Assembly: GCA_026225945.1 (NCBI GenBank)
Contig: JAMJFZ010001657.1
Location: 1,178,001-1,242,000, forward strand
DNA length: 64,000 nucleotides
Direction of reading: 5' to 3'
DNA from: Cricetomys ansorgei
Taxonomy: Eukaryota > Chordata > Mammalia > Rodentia > Nesomyidae
The position numbers and the translations under genes are program-made. Positions within the stretch are counted from its first letter, which is position 1. Every line of letters begins with the position of its first letter. Shown piece by piece: positions 26,500 through 37,800 of this stretch. Below the pieces are notes generated by a model that had not been told where the DNA came from, did no database searches, and saw nothing but the letters and a program-made list of their open reading frames with translations.

Positions 26500-26890
26500 C
26501 TGTCTTCCCTTGGACAATAATGAATGTATCTACTGTAAGTGCAGACCCTGTAGAGAAGTGGCTGGGTTCAGAAAAAAAGAGTTTTTGTAAAGCCTGTTTA
26601 TTTTTTTAAGTCAGTTTTGAGCATTTCTATTTTATCACCCTTCACGTGGTTTTGGGGAACCCAAATTGTATCAAGGTCTCATGCCAAAACAAGCCAACAT
26701 TGTTTTCTTTCCCTTTTTCCTCCATGCACCATGATTTCAGAGATTGTTTTGGTGTCATTTTAAATGTTTTCTTGTGACATGTACTGACGATAAAAGTCAT
26801 CTTGACAAAAAAAAAGATTTATACATGAATCAGAAAGTATTTATTTCAATTTTGTACCTTTCCATTTTAATACATTATAATGTATTGACT
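26500..26890. other. T-rich, 3' UTR-like unique block
   Basis: A T-rich unique stretch with several ATTT motifs and an A9 run near 26805, and no SINE. It resembles UTR or conserved noncoding sequence. I saw no + strand AATAAA; GATAAAAG near 26790 is only a weak variant. Assignment is tentative. Confidence 0.25.
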
Positions 26891-27534
26891 CCACTGAGAT
26901 AATATAAACAGTTCATTTTAATAACATGCGTGTGTGCCTTTTCTTTTATGTGTAGTTGGGGTGGGATAAACACTCCTGGGGTGGAAAAAAAATGAGTATT
27001 AACTGGCCTCACTGCAAGCAGAGGGAGACCTCCCCTGTACCAAAGGCTTCTGGGTGTGAGTTGGAAGCAACTGGTGTCCCTGGAAGAGGAAAAGATGGTA
27101 AAGGAAAAGAAGTGTGGAGGTAAGTGTGTCCTGCTGGGCAAAACTGACTCCTGCTGTGCTGTACATTGCCTGGGCCTCTTCACTAGCAAGGCAAGCCAAG
27201 ACCACAGAGGCCCTCTCACTCTGGAGCCTGGGGGTGGTCTTCAATGGCAGGCTACAAGAGGGGCCTTGCAAGGGAAATCCAAAATCATTAAGCCAAGAAG
27301 TTGGAGAGGAAAACTTGCTATTGAAAATAAGGGTATAAGGGTGGGAAGAGACTAAAAAGTTCTGGGTTGTGTTTTTTGGATATAAACTATTCCTTCCTAA
27401 TGTTAGAAATCCCAAGGAGGGGTCACTGAAGTATAGTGCTTTCAGATCAACCCAGGGACATCCATCAAAAAGGGCTCTTATGCTCCCATCAGGATGCTTT
27501 GTTTTCTTTCTTCTCTTTTCTTCTTTTCCTTCTC

Positions 27535-27878
27535 TTGCGTGTGTGCGTGCGTGTGTGTGTCCGTGTGCGTGTCTATGGACTTCGGAGAACGATCTTGGTT
27601 GTTGTTCCTCAGGTGACAACCTTAGGTGTTGTTCCTCTGGTGCCTTCTATCTTCTGTTTGAGGGAGAGTCTGCCACTGGCCCAGAACCTCACCAAGTATG
27701 CTAATCTAGCTGCTAGTAAACTCTAGGGATCTGGCTGTCTCCACCTTCCATCTTGCCATGAGTGAGATTACAATCGTGCAGCTATATGCACTTTTTTGTG
27801 TGAGTTCTGGAGATCTGAACTCAGGTTCTTGCACTTGCAAAGCAAATACTTAACCTACTGAGCCATCTCTCAATCCAA
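27535..27878 (-). mobile_element. Composite rodent SINE (B2-like head, B1-like middle)
   Basis: Read on the minus strand it begins with a tRNA-like GAGAGATGGCTCAGTAGGTTAAG head. A CCTGAGTTC...AGAACTCACA block and a diverged B1-like segment follow, and it ends in a (CA)-type tail (seen here as the GTGTGTGCGTGCG run). A second copy of the same architecture lies at about 47200-47505. I am not certain of the RepeatMasker family name. Confidence 0.65.
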
Positions 27879-28400
27879 AATCTGGTATTTTATTGTGATG
27901 TAAGGGGAAGCACAAAATGGGTTATAATCATATTTCACTTTTAAGTCTCATGCTGGAAGGTGGACTGAAGGTGGGTAGAGTAAGCAGGGAGGCAGGGCAA
28001 AGGGAAGGAGGAAAGATGGGTCAAGTGGAACTGCATTCACGGGGCTGCAACATTTTTAAGCATGTGCAGCAAACAGGTGGTGGTAACAGGTATTATAGAC
28101 ATTATTCTCCCTTGCATGTATAGACATGGTTCATTTTCAAACTGTGCAGTTTGGGAAGAAAAGGGGAGCACAAGACTTGAGAGACATCCATATCAATGTC
28201 AGGATGTCCTCCCCAGTACAAGGGACTCCTCTGAGAAGAGGAAGAGGGAGAAAGAGGCAGAGAGGTGCAAAAAGAGTGCTTTGATCAGATGGAGGAGTGC
28301 AGGGCTCTGAGAGAGGTACACAAGTCTCAACAACTGGTCCATGTCCCTTGATGTTCTATTTTCCCAGATCCTCACAAGTTTCTACATATATAACTTTTTT

Positions 28401-28573
28401 AAAAGATTTATTTTTATTATTTTTATGCGTGTGTTTGTGTACATGAACTTGGGTGCAGGTGCTTACAGAAGTCAGGAGAGGGTGTTGGATCCCCTGGAGC
28501 TGGAGTTACATGCAATCCTGGGTCCTTTGCAGGAGCACGAATTGTTCTTAACTACTGAGCCAGTTCTAGCCCC
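28401..28573 (-). mobile_element. B3/B2-like SINE
   Basis: The plus strand shows the reversed element: AAAGATTTATTTTTATTATTTTTATG (A-rich tail complement), GTCAGGAGAGGGTGTTGGATCCCC, CTGGAGTTACA, and finally CTTAACTACTGAGCCAGTTCTAGCCCC, the complement of the tRNA-derived head. Confidence 0.85.
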
Positions 28574-29133
28574 ATCCTTTTGTCTTTCTATGCTCCTCTT
28601 TCCACACACCCCATGTCTTTTCCAGGAGGAACACCGAAAGCAGAGCCTGCCTTTGATTTTGAATTTCCCACCCATCTTCAGTCCTTTCTTCCAAGAACAT
28701 GTGATGCTGCTGGTCCAGGGAGCTGATGACTAGACTGTTTCAAGGTTCAAGTCGGTATTTTAGAAATGAATCGGTTGCCAATGATGTACAATGAGCATTA
28801 GTCCTATGAAGAGGCAAATTTGAAAACATATGTACCATGAAAATCACAGGAATTCCCTCCGATCCACTCATCCACAAATATCTTTTCTAAAATTGTTACT
28901 GAACAATTTTTTGCTAGCAGAGTTTTCAGCTGTTTAACGACGGGATGGGTTCTGAAAGAGATGTAGGAGGCTTGTACTGGTGTTCTTAATCTAAAACTCC
29001 TCCCACAAGTGTGATTGTATTCAACTTCCTAAGTATTGCAGCAAAGGAATGATAGGAAACCCTTTCCCAGGCTATCACTCTTTGGAAATATGTGTCTGTA
29101 CTTTAAGATTATTACTCTGTGCAAATGTGTAAT

Positions 29134-29465
29134 TTTGCCTATCTCAGTCCATTTGAGCTGCTGTAAAACATACTTAAAGTGGCTTATAAATAGTAGCAAT
29201 CCCTCAAAGTTTTGGAGTCTAAGTCCAAGGTCAAACAGCTGCCAGATTTGGTGTCTGTGAGGGCTACTTCCTGATTTCAAGACACTGTCCTGTTGCTGCA
29301 TTCTCAGAACATGTGAAAGAGAAGGAAAACCAGATTCTCTCTCTTAACGGCACCAATCCCATCCTGGGCCTCTTCCTTCAGGATCATGCAATCTCCTGAA
29401 GGCCCCAACTCCTCATGCCATCTTCTTGGGGATGAAGGTTTCAGCACACGAGTTAACCCATAATA
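29134..29465. repeat. Ancient L1-like interspersed repeat relic
   Basis: The landmark order CAGTCCATTTGAGCTGCTGTAAAACATAC, GTGGCTTATAAATAG, GTCTAAGTCCAAGGTCAAACAGCTGCCAGATT and AAGGCCCCAACTCCTCATGCCATC matches a well-known old mammalian repeat, by my recollection an L1M-type 3' end. Diverged, as expected for a pre-rodent insertion. Confidence 0.6.
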
Positions 29466-30764
29466 GTAGCAGGTCTGCTCTTCTCTCTGATGCATAATAG
29501 AAATTTAAGCTTCCGTGTTCCTGGCAGCTGAGGTTGTGGGAGGGACTACTGCCAGCCATCTCTGCAGCTACCTGGGAGAACTGCTGTCATTTGCTACACA
29601 TTGCAGCCCTGGGAGGTCACAGAGCTCCATCACCCCCAGCCAGGAGTGATTTTGTGCAATGCAGAAGCAAGGATAAGCATACTTTTCTGATGCCAAGACA
29701 AGTAGAAATTGAGCCATTCTCTTTTTTGTCCTCCCTTTATCCATCTTTCTGTTTCTGTTTTGAAGTGTGACATCTTTATTCTCTGACTCTGATGTTTGAA
29801 AAAATCACCTTGATTCAGGAACTCCACCCAACAAGGTCTTTCTTCCTGGGAACAGCACACTAAGCCTAGTTATAGGAGAGGATACAGCAACCCCTTGCTC
29901 CATCAAGTTGAGGCTACACATGAATGAGCCCTGATCCCCATAAACCGACATTAATAATGAAAGAGGTATGACTATGTAAGTCACATTGAAGCATGTTGAC
30001 ATGTTCTTGTCCTGAAGAAGCAATAGGATTTAGCAGAGACCTTACAGTTACAAAATATTTTTACATAATGCATGCTAAGCTTCACACTGATAATCTCAGG
30101 ATCTTTCCAGTTCCCTCTAATTTCCACAATTATTAATTTGTCAGCTTATTTTTTTTTTAATCACCAAGACTAGTTTCTGCTCTAGGCAAAATCATGATAG
30201 AAGCAAATTCCCTACTGTGTCCTAATCAACTTGCTTAAGACTCCAGACCTGCACTGATTCCATACTTTCTTTTCTGTCCTCTTCAAACTTGTTCCTCAAA
30301 TCCTTCATAAACAGGGGTAAATAGTCAATGCAAGCTTACGGTGCTCCCCCAAAAATGCTTTCAAACAAAGGACAAAGGCTTCCCAAAGGTAGCTGATGCT
30401 GTGATCCAAGAGCATTCCCTAGGAATGCCACCCACTGGCCTCCTTGTCCTGTAAAGATCCTCTAGATAGGAGTAAGAGGCCACACATCAAAGCCTGTATC
30501 CTTTCTGCTCCTGTGCACCCTCCTGCTTTGAAGCCTGCCTTTTACCGGGGCTTGGGTTTGGTGATCCAGATAGGGAACGCAGGCCCAGGAATGGAGGAAG
30601 CTGGAAAGGATCTGGGTCACTGTCCAAGTGTTCAAAGTGGGTGATTTGGTCAGACCTAGCCTCACAGTCACACTGTCACATCGACTGCCTCTACTTTCTA
30701 GTTTATAATTCATGGTCAAGCACATGATCCTTCTTGGCTGGGTGCTGTCAACCTCCTCATCTTA

Positions 30765-30870
30765 CAGGTAGGTCGAAATGGCAAAATCATGCCTGATTCT
30801 CAGGTCCATTGACTCCCAGTCCTGAGCTCTTCCCCCCATCACGGCCATTAGACAACAGCACTTCATTTCA
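30765..30870 (-). repeat. MIR-like relic
   Basis: CCTCATCTTACAGGTAGGTCGAAATGGC resembles the complement of the MIR 3' region. Low information. Confidence 0.35.
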
Positions 30871-31632
30871 CCAGCACACTGTGTCCTAGGAGGACCGCAA
30901 TGACTGCAAAGGGGTCTACCTGGAACCTTATTGGGTCTGATGAAAGTGAGACCTTCCTAGGAAGATGAAATGAGGAAGAAGAGCCCCTGCGAAGGACAGG
31001 GAACTAGCCAGTGCTGAAGGCATGGTTACAACAAAGGTCTAGCTTGGAAGCTGAAACTTTGACAAAGAAAGGGACCCTGAAGGAGAGGTTAAAGGAAAAA
31101 GAAAATAAACAGCTTGGGGGACAGCTGAGGTCACATAGATGGAGGAGAAAGGCAACAAAAGGAGGGGGACAGGATGTGACAGGATGCATTCAGCAAATCC
31201 CAGGTATGGCAGATTGAGCAATGGAATTGGGAAAGGCCTTTGGGATTTAAATCTGTCACAGCGAAGACCATGGAAGAGTTAGCATTTCTCCACTGTTGAG
31301 TTCCAAACTATGGTGGTTCGTTTGACTTTGCAAGCTAGAGGTCTGTTCCTGTATTCTCTCCGCTCCCCCCACCCCCGCCCAGTATCCCCAATGGGAGGGA
31401 GAACGTGAGGAACGTGGGTCCCCCTCGATAGTGTCAATACCTTCCTTTTCAGCCGTCTCTCCAGCTCTTTAAAGGTCCCCATGGCTCACAGAACTCTGAA
31501 CAGCTCTAAGGTTGCCTGGCCACCCGCTTCCAGAGTTAAACTATGAATTGATTGCATACCAATAACTGTGACCTAGCCCTAGAAATTAAACTGTCTCTCT
31601 TAGTCCCGCAAAGCAGCCCCGCCCCTCGGTGT

Positions 31633-31638
31633 CACGTG
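31633..31638. promoter_or_regulatory. Canonical E-box CACGTG
   Basis: An exact CACGTG in the context GTCACGTGGT, favourable for USF1/2 and also compatible with MYC/MAX. It lies 22 bp upstream of the CRE and just downstream of a GC box. Confidence 0.6.
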
Positions 31639-31659
31639 GTCCTCAGCGAGTCGCATAGC

Positions 31660-31667
31660 TGACGTCA
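31660..31667. promoter_or_regulatory. Full CRE palindrome TGACGTCA
   Basis: An exact 8-bp cAMP-response element (CREB/ATF family) lies 128 bp upstream of the Pinx1 ATG inside a CpG island, where functional CREs are usually found. Occupancy is inferred, not shown. Confidence 0.7.
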
Positions 31668-31794
31668 GTAGCACGCGTCCCAGTGCAACCGGGGACGCGG
31701 CGTGCGTGCCCAGCGGGCTTCTACCTCTTCCTCCTTCAAACTCCTCATAACTACCCGAGCCCGGCCAGAGGAAGCGCTCGGTAGACTTGTGACA

Positions 31795-31813
31795 ATGTCG
31801 ATGCTGGCGGAGC
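31795..31813 (+). CDS. Pinx1: Pinx1 coding exon 1 (residues 1-6 plus one base)
   Basis: The ATG at 31795 has A at -3. The exon encodes MSMLAE and contributes the first base of Arg7, then meets donor C|GTGAGT at 31814 (phase 1). It sits inside the CpG island. The transcription start is not determined, so the 5' UTR is not delimited; a pyrimidine-rich stretch about 50-75 bases upstream of the ATG is a plausible start area. Confidence 0.93.
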
Positions 31814-34800
31814 GTGAGTGTCGAGCGAACTGGGCGACCGGGTGATGGGTGGCGGGCGCGGGCCCCCAGGTTGAACGGACTCGGGTGTCCGAACTCGCGT
31901 GGGGGCCGCAGTGACTGGGGCCCGCTCGGGACGGACAGCGATGTCCCTCAGACTCTGTTCCTGGTACTAAGGACTCGGGTCGCGCGAGCCCGTGTGCGTT
32001 CTGGGACACCAGGTCTCATACTGACCCTTGCGCTGGCCATCGTGGCCACCTGGGACGATTCTTTCATTTCTCCGGGCTCAAAATACGTGTCTTGGGGTAT
32101 GAAAAAGGCGAATCACGCAGCATCACTTCAGGCCCTGGAATCCAACTGTCCAAGACGCATTGGACCCAGAAAAGAAAAGCCGAAAGATTACGAGTGTCAG
32201 ACACTGTAGCTCTTGGCGGGAGTGCAGGCTGATGAAAGGTTCTAAGCGAGACTGAGGGGGTAACTCTGTTTTAAAGGCGACGTTGTCTCTGCCTTGAAGT
32301 CCCCTAAATCCCCTAAGAGGCTGCCTTACTTCTAAGTGAGACTTGCAGCCACACAGCCTTACCACCAGTTGGCAGTCGCGTGATGGTCACAAAGAACTGA
32401 CTTTTAACTTTTCCTGGAAGTTGTGTAGCTATCATGGAACATAAATAGAGTATTTTCTTTTTTAAAAGACGTCGTTATGGCATTTTAGAACAAAGTGTGT
32501 TTTAGTGATTCTCCTTCCTCATCCCTCCCCCTACTGCCACCTCTGATCTCCTCCTGCTTTCACTAGTCCCCTCTCTGTAGTTTATCCTGGAACATACTGC
32601 ACACCCTGCCCCTCATCAGGTTGGACTGGAGAGTGTCCTTCCTAGGTAGATCAGTTGATTTGAGCCTCCTCCAGGCAGTTCAACTGGTCTCTACTTCTGT
32701 GAAATTGGGCTGGTCTCTGCCTCTTCCAGACTTAAAAATCTTAATGAGGTGATTGCGTGGATATAGCGTTAGGAGTATCAAAAGCAGTATACAAGGAAGA
32801 ACAACTGACCTGGCAGCCAGTTCTTTATGTATCATGGCAATGTATCTTCTGCAAATATGCAACATGGATGCACATCTTATGGGACGGATGGGCTCCTTAC
32901 AAGCCTTGGTCATCAACCCCTGGCAGGCATTCTCCAGACATGGATCTAGCACACACATACAGAACACTGGTTAATGCAGCTGCCTTTGCTGTGTTCATTA
33001 CTGAGACAGTGTTATGCTGAGTATATGCCAGGTTGTTGAGCTAGATGGAACAAGTTTTTTGGATCAGCTTTTTCTACCAGGCATAACAGTGCAAAGTTGA
33101 GTCCAACTCAATTTGCTTTGTGGTGCCTTTTCCATTTTTTTCCCCTGCATGCTTGTAAAGGGTTTCTTGTTTTTGCTGGAGTATGAATAGGTAAGTATCC
33201 TTATTGATTTTACACGCAACACAGTAAGCTCCATTGACTAGAGGTTGTGTTGTATTTTTCAGTTGGGTTATGTGGCTGTTGATAGATAGTGTCCTTAAGT
33301 GAATATATTATGGTATTTAATAAGGGAGGTATCATTATCTGTTAATCATGATATACAGTTGACTCTCCCTAAGGTCATAATGACTTATGTATTGTGGATT
33401 GAGAATATAATTTGATCTGGGTATGGTGATACACACTTATAATGCCAGTTCTTGGGAAGTGAAGGCAAGAGGATCAAGAGTTCAAGGTCATCCTTAGATA
33501 CATGGCAAAATTAAGGTTAGCCTGAGTCTACATGAGTCTCCGTCTCACCCCTGCCCCAGATAATAAGTTTTGAAATCTGTAGGACCTTGGTTTGTATAAA
33601 AAGGTTTGGGTTTTACTTGGAGACATTAGGGGGATTTTATTCCCTGAGACTCGGGTTTCCTCATCTGAAAGGTAGAAAGGTATCTCTCGTCATTGAGACA
33701 CTGTAGAAATTGAATCTAATGTGAGTGTTGTGGTGGCTGCACCTGCTGCTGTGGTTGCTGAGGCTGCTGGTGACTATGAAAGTGACAGAGGGGCTTTGGT
33801 TGCTGCCGGTGACTGGATGTGGAAGGCTCAAATGGTAGTATCAAGTATTTTGCTTTGTTTCTTAGAAGGAATATTTCACCTTGAATTTTACAAGGTCAGT
33901 TTATGTGTCAGGAATGTATAATTACTGGGGAAACCAGGGGGAAGATTTTGTCTGTTGACTCCCCCCCTCACCCCCCCCCCAACACTGTCCTGTTGTATGC
34001 AAGCATGTGCTGATTTGTGTGTGTTCTTTCAAGTGAAGACAGGTTGTTGATGAGATACCTTTTCATTTGCAGGTCGGCGGAAGCAGAAATGGGCTGTAGA
34101 TCCCAGAAACACTGCATGGAGTAACGATGATTCCAAGTTTGGCCAGAGGATGCTTGAGAAGATGGGGTGGTCTAAAGGAAAGGTATTGTACCCACAGTCT
34201 GAAGTGTCCACACCATGCCAGGAGATTACCAATCAGAAGACATCCTTAGAGTCTGGGAGAACTTTGTGCTTTAGGTCAGTAATTGATTTTGGAGAAATAA
34301 ATTGTGACCAAGTGGTAAAATTAGACTCAAACATGAATACCAGGTCTTCTGGTTTACCAATTGAATTGCTATGATTAGCATCTTTCTTAGGTATCTTTTA
34401 ATACATTACACATGGAATCACGCTTAAGCTTCAGAGTTTTGTGTTTCCAAGAGTGATACTTAATTCTCCTTTGTAGTCAACATATGCTTTCTCGAGACCC
34501 TTGCATTCTGTTCATTCCTAACTATAGTGGAGCTTCTACTGTGAAATTGTGTGTCCTGCTTCTGTCAGGGTTGCAGGGCCATTGTGGTCAAATCCAGTGG
34601 GTGTATGGTATCCTTAAATTACCTGACCCTTTAGCAATGCTCCGCACAATGGCTGCTTTGCCGAACTCTGTTGTGATAGCATTACTACCCTTTCTATTGT
34701 TTTGTTCTTTGTTTCACCAACCACCTCTAAATCATGGCCATCTTCTTCCTCTAGACTTTTGAGCTACAGAGCCACTTAGTGTACTCTGCCCGGTGATCTC

Positions 34801-37800
34801 ATGTATTACTATGTATTGAATTATGCTTTCTGGCTGTGATGCTTTTAAACTTTTCGTTTTCAAATCTTCTCCTTTCCAAATATTCCTGATTTTCAAAAAT
34901 GGTACTATCTACCCCTGAATTCAAGCTATGCCACCTCCTTGTTCCCCTTCTTTCCTCCCCTGTCTACCATACAACAGCCAGAAGGGCCTTCAAACTGAGC
35001 TTTAGATCATGTTGCTCCTATGTTGAAGATGGTTTCCAAGGATTAAAATCTACATCTCTGCTCTGACTTTCAAGGACCTATGAGGTTCAATCCCTGATTT
35101 TGAATTCTCTTCTCATTCATCTAGCTGAAGCCTTCCTGGAGATCTTCCAGGCCCTCTAGTCCATCGAGGTCTTTTCACGTATGATCTCTGTATTTGTTTG
35201 ACTACAGCCTTGGGAGTGAGAGTTAAGTGAGGGACTTGGAGTGTTCCCCCTCCTTTCTTGATGTCAGGTTGCAGTACTAAGTGACAGAGAATGTCATGTG
35301 CTCCGTGTGCTCCATGGGCTTCTGTACTGCTGCTTGTAGCAGTGCCCTGCCCCACAACATGTGCAAAGTGCATGCTCTGTGCACTGTTTCATGGACTCTG
35401 TATTGGTTCTCAGGTTCAAGAATTAACATTCGTAATTAAGAGTGTATCCTTAGTGCCACGGACATTATTTTCTAGAACCCTCTGGATCATGTCCTTTTTG
35501 ATTAGATGGTGAAGAAAGAGGCAATTTTTCTTTGCTGTATTTAATCTCTATATTTATATTTAAAGAGAGCTATATTTAATCTCTTTCTGTTTAATCCCCA
35601 CAGGGTTTGGGGGCTCAGGAGCAAGGAGCCACAGAACATATTAAAGTTCAAGTTAAAAATAACCATCTGGGACTCGGAGCTACAAACAATAATGAAGTGA
35701 GCGACTTCTGAGTGTTTTCTTTGCAGAGCTGAGTTGTGTCAACACAAACATCGAATTTGTGCAAGTAGACTGGACAGTTTTTAGTCAAGAGTGTGGTGCC
35801 TGTTTTGGGTGAAGAAAGATGCAAGAGCACCTCACTTAGCTGGTCCTCATATGTGATGTGTGGCCACCACCTTGCCGTGTCCTCCTAGATCCTTTACTTA
35901 GTTACGGCCTAGAGAGGCACGCTCGTTTCATGACTGAACTTTGTAAAAAGTCTTTTAAGGAAATGTTCGTTTCAGGACAGAACCAATTGTTATCTTTACC
36001 TGCATCCTAATATTAGTTTATCTTATTAATGTGGGTGGCTTTGCAAGTGGGAAGTGATGCAGGAAAGCCATCTTGTTTCTGACTGGGTGTTCCACATGTC
36101 CTCTTGAACACAGAAAGTCAGCGGCTGCCAGACTTTCCAAGTTCAGTTCCAACTGTTCCTTTTCACGCAGAGTCAGACCTGAGAGTTTTGTTCCTGAACT
36201 CTTGTAGCTAACAGAGTCAAGTAAAAAACAAAACAAACAGACAAAACAAAACCTGGGAGAATTACTTATGTAAACTGAATTGTTTAGAATAATTTGGTAA
36301 TTCTCTGGCTAGAACAGCTAAAATTTTTAGTCAGTAAAGAAAGAGTTTCTATGAGGTTGACTGTGAATGCTGTTTTGAAAAAGAATAAACATGCTACAAA
36401 TATGTTCTTAGGAGAAGCATCATGTTCTGTAAACCTATTTGTACACCTTAACTTTCAAGCTTTCTTAGTAAGAAATGTCTTTGTAAAGTTGTATGAGGAA
36501 AATTCCTGCTCAGAAACCCTGCTGCCCACTGGTTCATATTGTTTGGAGATCATTGTTAGTGAACACCTTGTAAGTAGGAACTCGATTTCAAACTGAGGGT
36601 CTCCTTCCAGAGTTCTGTAAAGTTGCTGCTGACACAGCAGTAGTCAGAGTTCAACAGAATAGTTTAAGTGCTGTTGAGCAAAGAGGAAGACTATGCTCTC
36701 ACTGTTCTTGTCTTTATCGTGTCCATAGTGTGTGTTCCTCCCCCGCCTCCCCGAAATATTTATGTATTTTATTTTATGTGCATGGGGATTTTACTTGCAC
36801 ATGTCTTTACCACATGCTTGCAGTACCCATGTATACCAGAAGAGGGCGGGGGATCTCTGTACCTGGAGTTACAGACTTCAGGTACAGAGCCACCATGTGG
36901 GTGCTAGGAATTGAACCTGCATCCTCTGCAAAGCCAGTGTTCTTATCTGCTGAGTCATTTCTCCACTTTCCAATAGTCTCTCTGTATGAGAAAATACTAA
37001 TTTCATGTTGTGTTAGTGTAATACTTAGGACACATATTGTCCTGTGCTTTGTTTTTGCTCTGATCCAACTGTTGGTGCGTCATCCACACTTGAAATGCAG
37101 GTTTGAGCTCCCCAATCAGCTCTCTAAATATATGTGTGTATTCTGTTGACTTTGTGGTGCTGGGGACCAAACCTTACACATGCTAGACAAGAATTCCACT
37201 ACTGAGTTTTGCCCTAGATGCCCCCCCTTTTGATGTGGGTCTGCTTAAATCTTATTTCAAGTTTATTTATATTATTTCAAGTTGAATCCAGTTAAATTTA
37301 TTAAATAATATTTAATGAAGCATGTATAATTTCATATTAATGGCCAGATTTGTGTTACTTGTGTGCGTTAGCAGTATAGTAATCTTGAGCATGCCTTTCA
37401 TTTACTTTTTGGTGCTTCCAGGACAACTGGATTGCTCACCAGGATGACTTCAACCAGCTTTTGGCGGCACTCAACACTTGCCACGGTCAGGAAACAGCAG
37501 GTAGGGACACTAGCATTCCTGCTCCTCCCATCAGAATCACTTTTCTGCTGTAGGCCTTACAGATCCGAGAGTCAGGTGATAAAAGCAGTTACCAATACTC
37601 GGTTCTGTTTCTATTTTAATGGCGCTGTTACTGAATGAGCTTTTGTCTGCTGATCCATCTTGTTGGTCCTAGAGACATTTTCCATTGTCACAGCGGTGGA
37701 CATGTTACTGGTATCTGGTAATGCCAGAACTGTGACTAAGCGTCCTGCAGCATAGACAGCTGTACTCCACAGAAAGAATGCCTAGCTTTCTGGGAGGAAA

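Larger units (their letters stand above)
26890..31600. other. Intergenic DNA immediately 5' of Pinx1
   Basis: Repeat-bearing intergenic sequence (entries at 27535, 28401, 29134 and 30765) leading to the Pinx1 CpG island. The 206-codon minus frame at 26999-27619 runs through part of the composite SINE and its microsatellite tail and is not credible. No other gene was seen. Confidence 0.6.
31600..32060 (+). promoter_or_regulatory. Pinx1: Pinx1 CpG-island promoter
   Basis: This is the only strongly CpG-rich stretch in the window and it surrounds Pinx1 exon 1. Visible sites upstream of the ATG are an Sp/KLF GC box CCCCGCCCC (31617-31625), a canonical E-box CACGTG (31633-31638, USF/MYC type) and a full palindromic CRE TGACGTCA (31660-31667). 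I see no TATA box at a suitable position. The arrangement fits a TATA-less housekeeping promoter. Such islands often fire in both directions, but divergent transcription cannot be judged from sequence. Island edges are by eye. Confidence 0.85.
35697..37421 (+). other. Pinx1: Pinx1 intron 3
   Basis: A 1725-bp GT-AG intron, phase 0. It holds a B2/B3-like SINE (36757-36968) and an ID/B4-like fragment (37151-37216). Confidence 0.9.

Noticed and set aside
26999..27619. 206-codon minus-strand open frame
   Set aside because: Its start translates a GTGTGCGTGCG microsatellite belonging to a composite SINE tail; no family resemblance.
1..31600. Search for Xkr6 coding exons
   Set aside because: Xkr6 is the expected upstream neighbour, but no membrane-protein frame of adequate length is present, so its coding part must lie outside the window.
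31665..32209. Open frames of 114 (minus) and 131 (plus) codons in the CpG island
   Set aside because: High GC content depresses stop codons; they overlap each other and Pinx1 exon 1 and intron 1, with no recognisable product.
33721..33921. Ala/Val-rich 66-codon frame in Pinx1 intron 1
   Set aside because: A short GCTG/GTGG low-complexity stretch between mapped exons, with no acceptor and donor pair supporting an exon.
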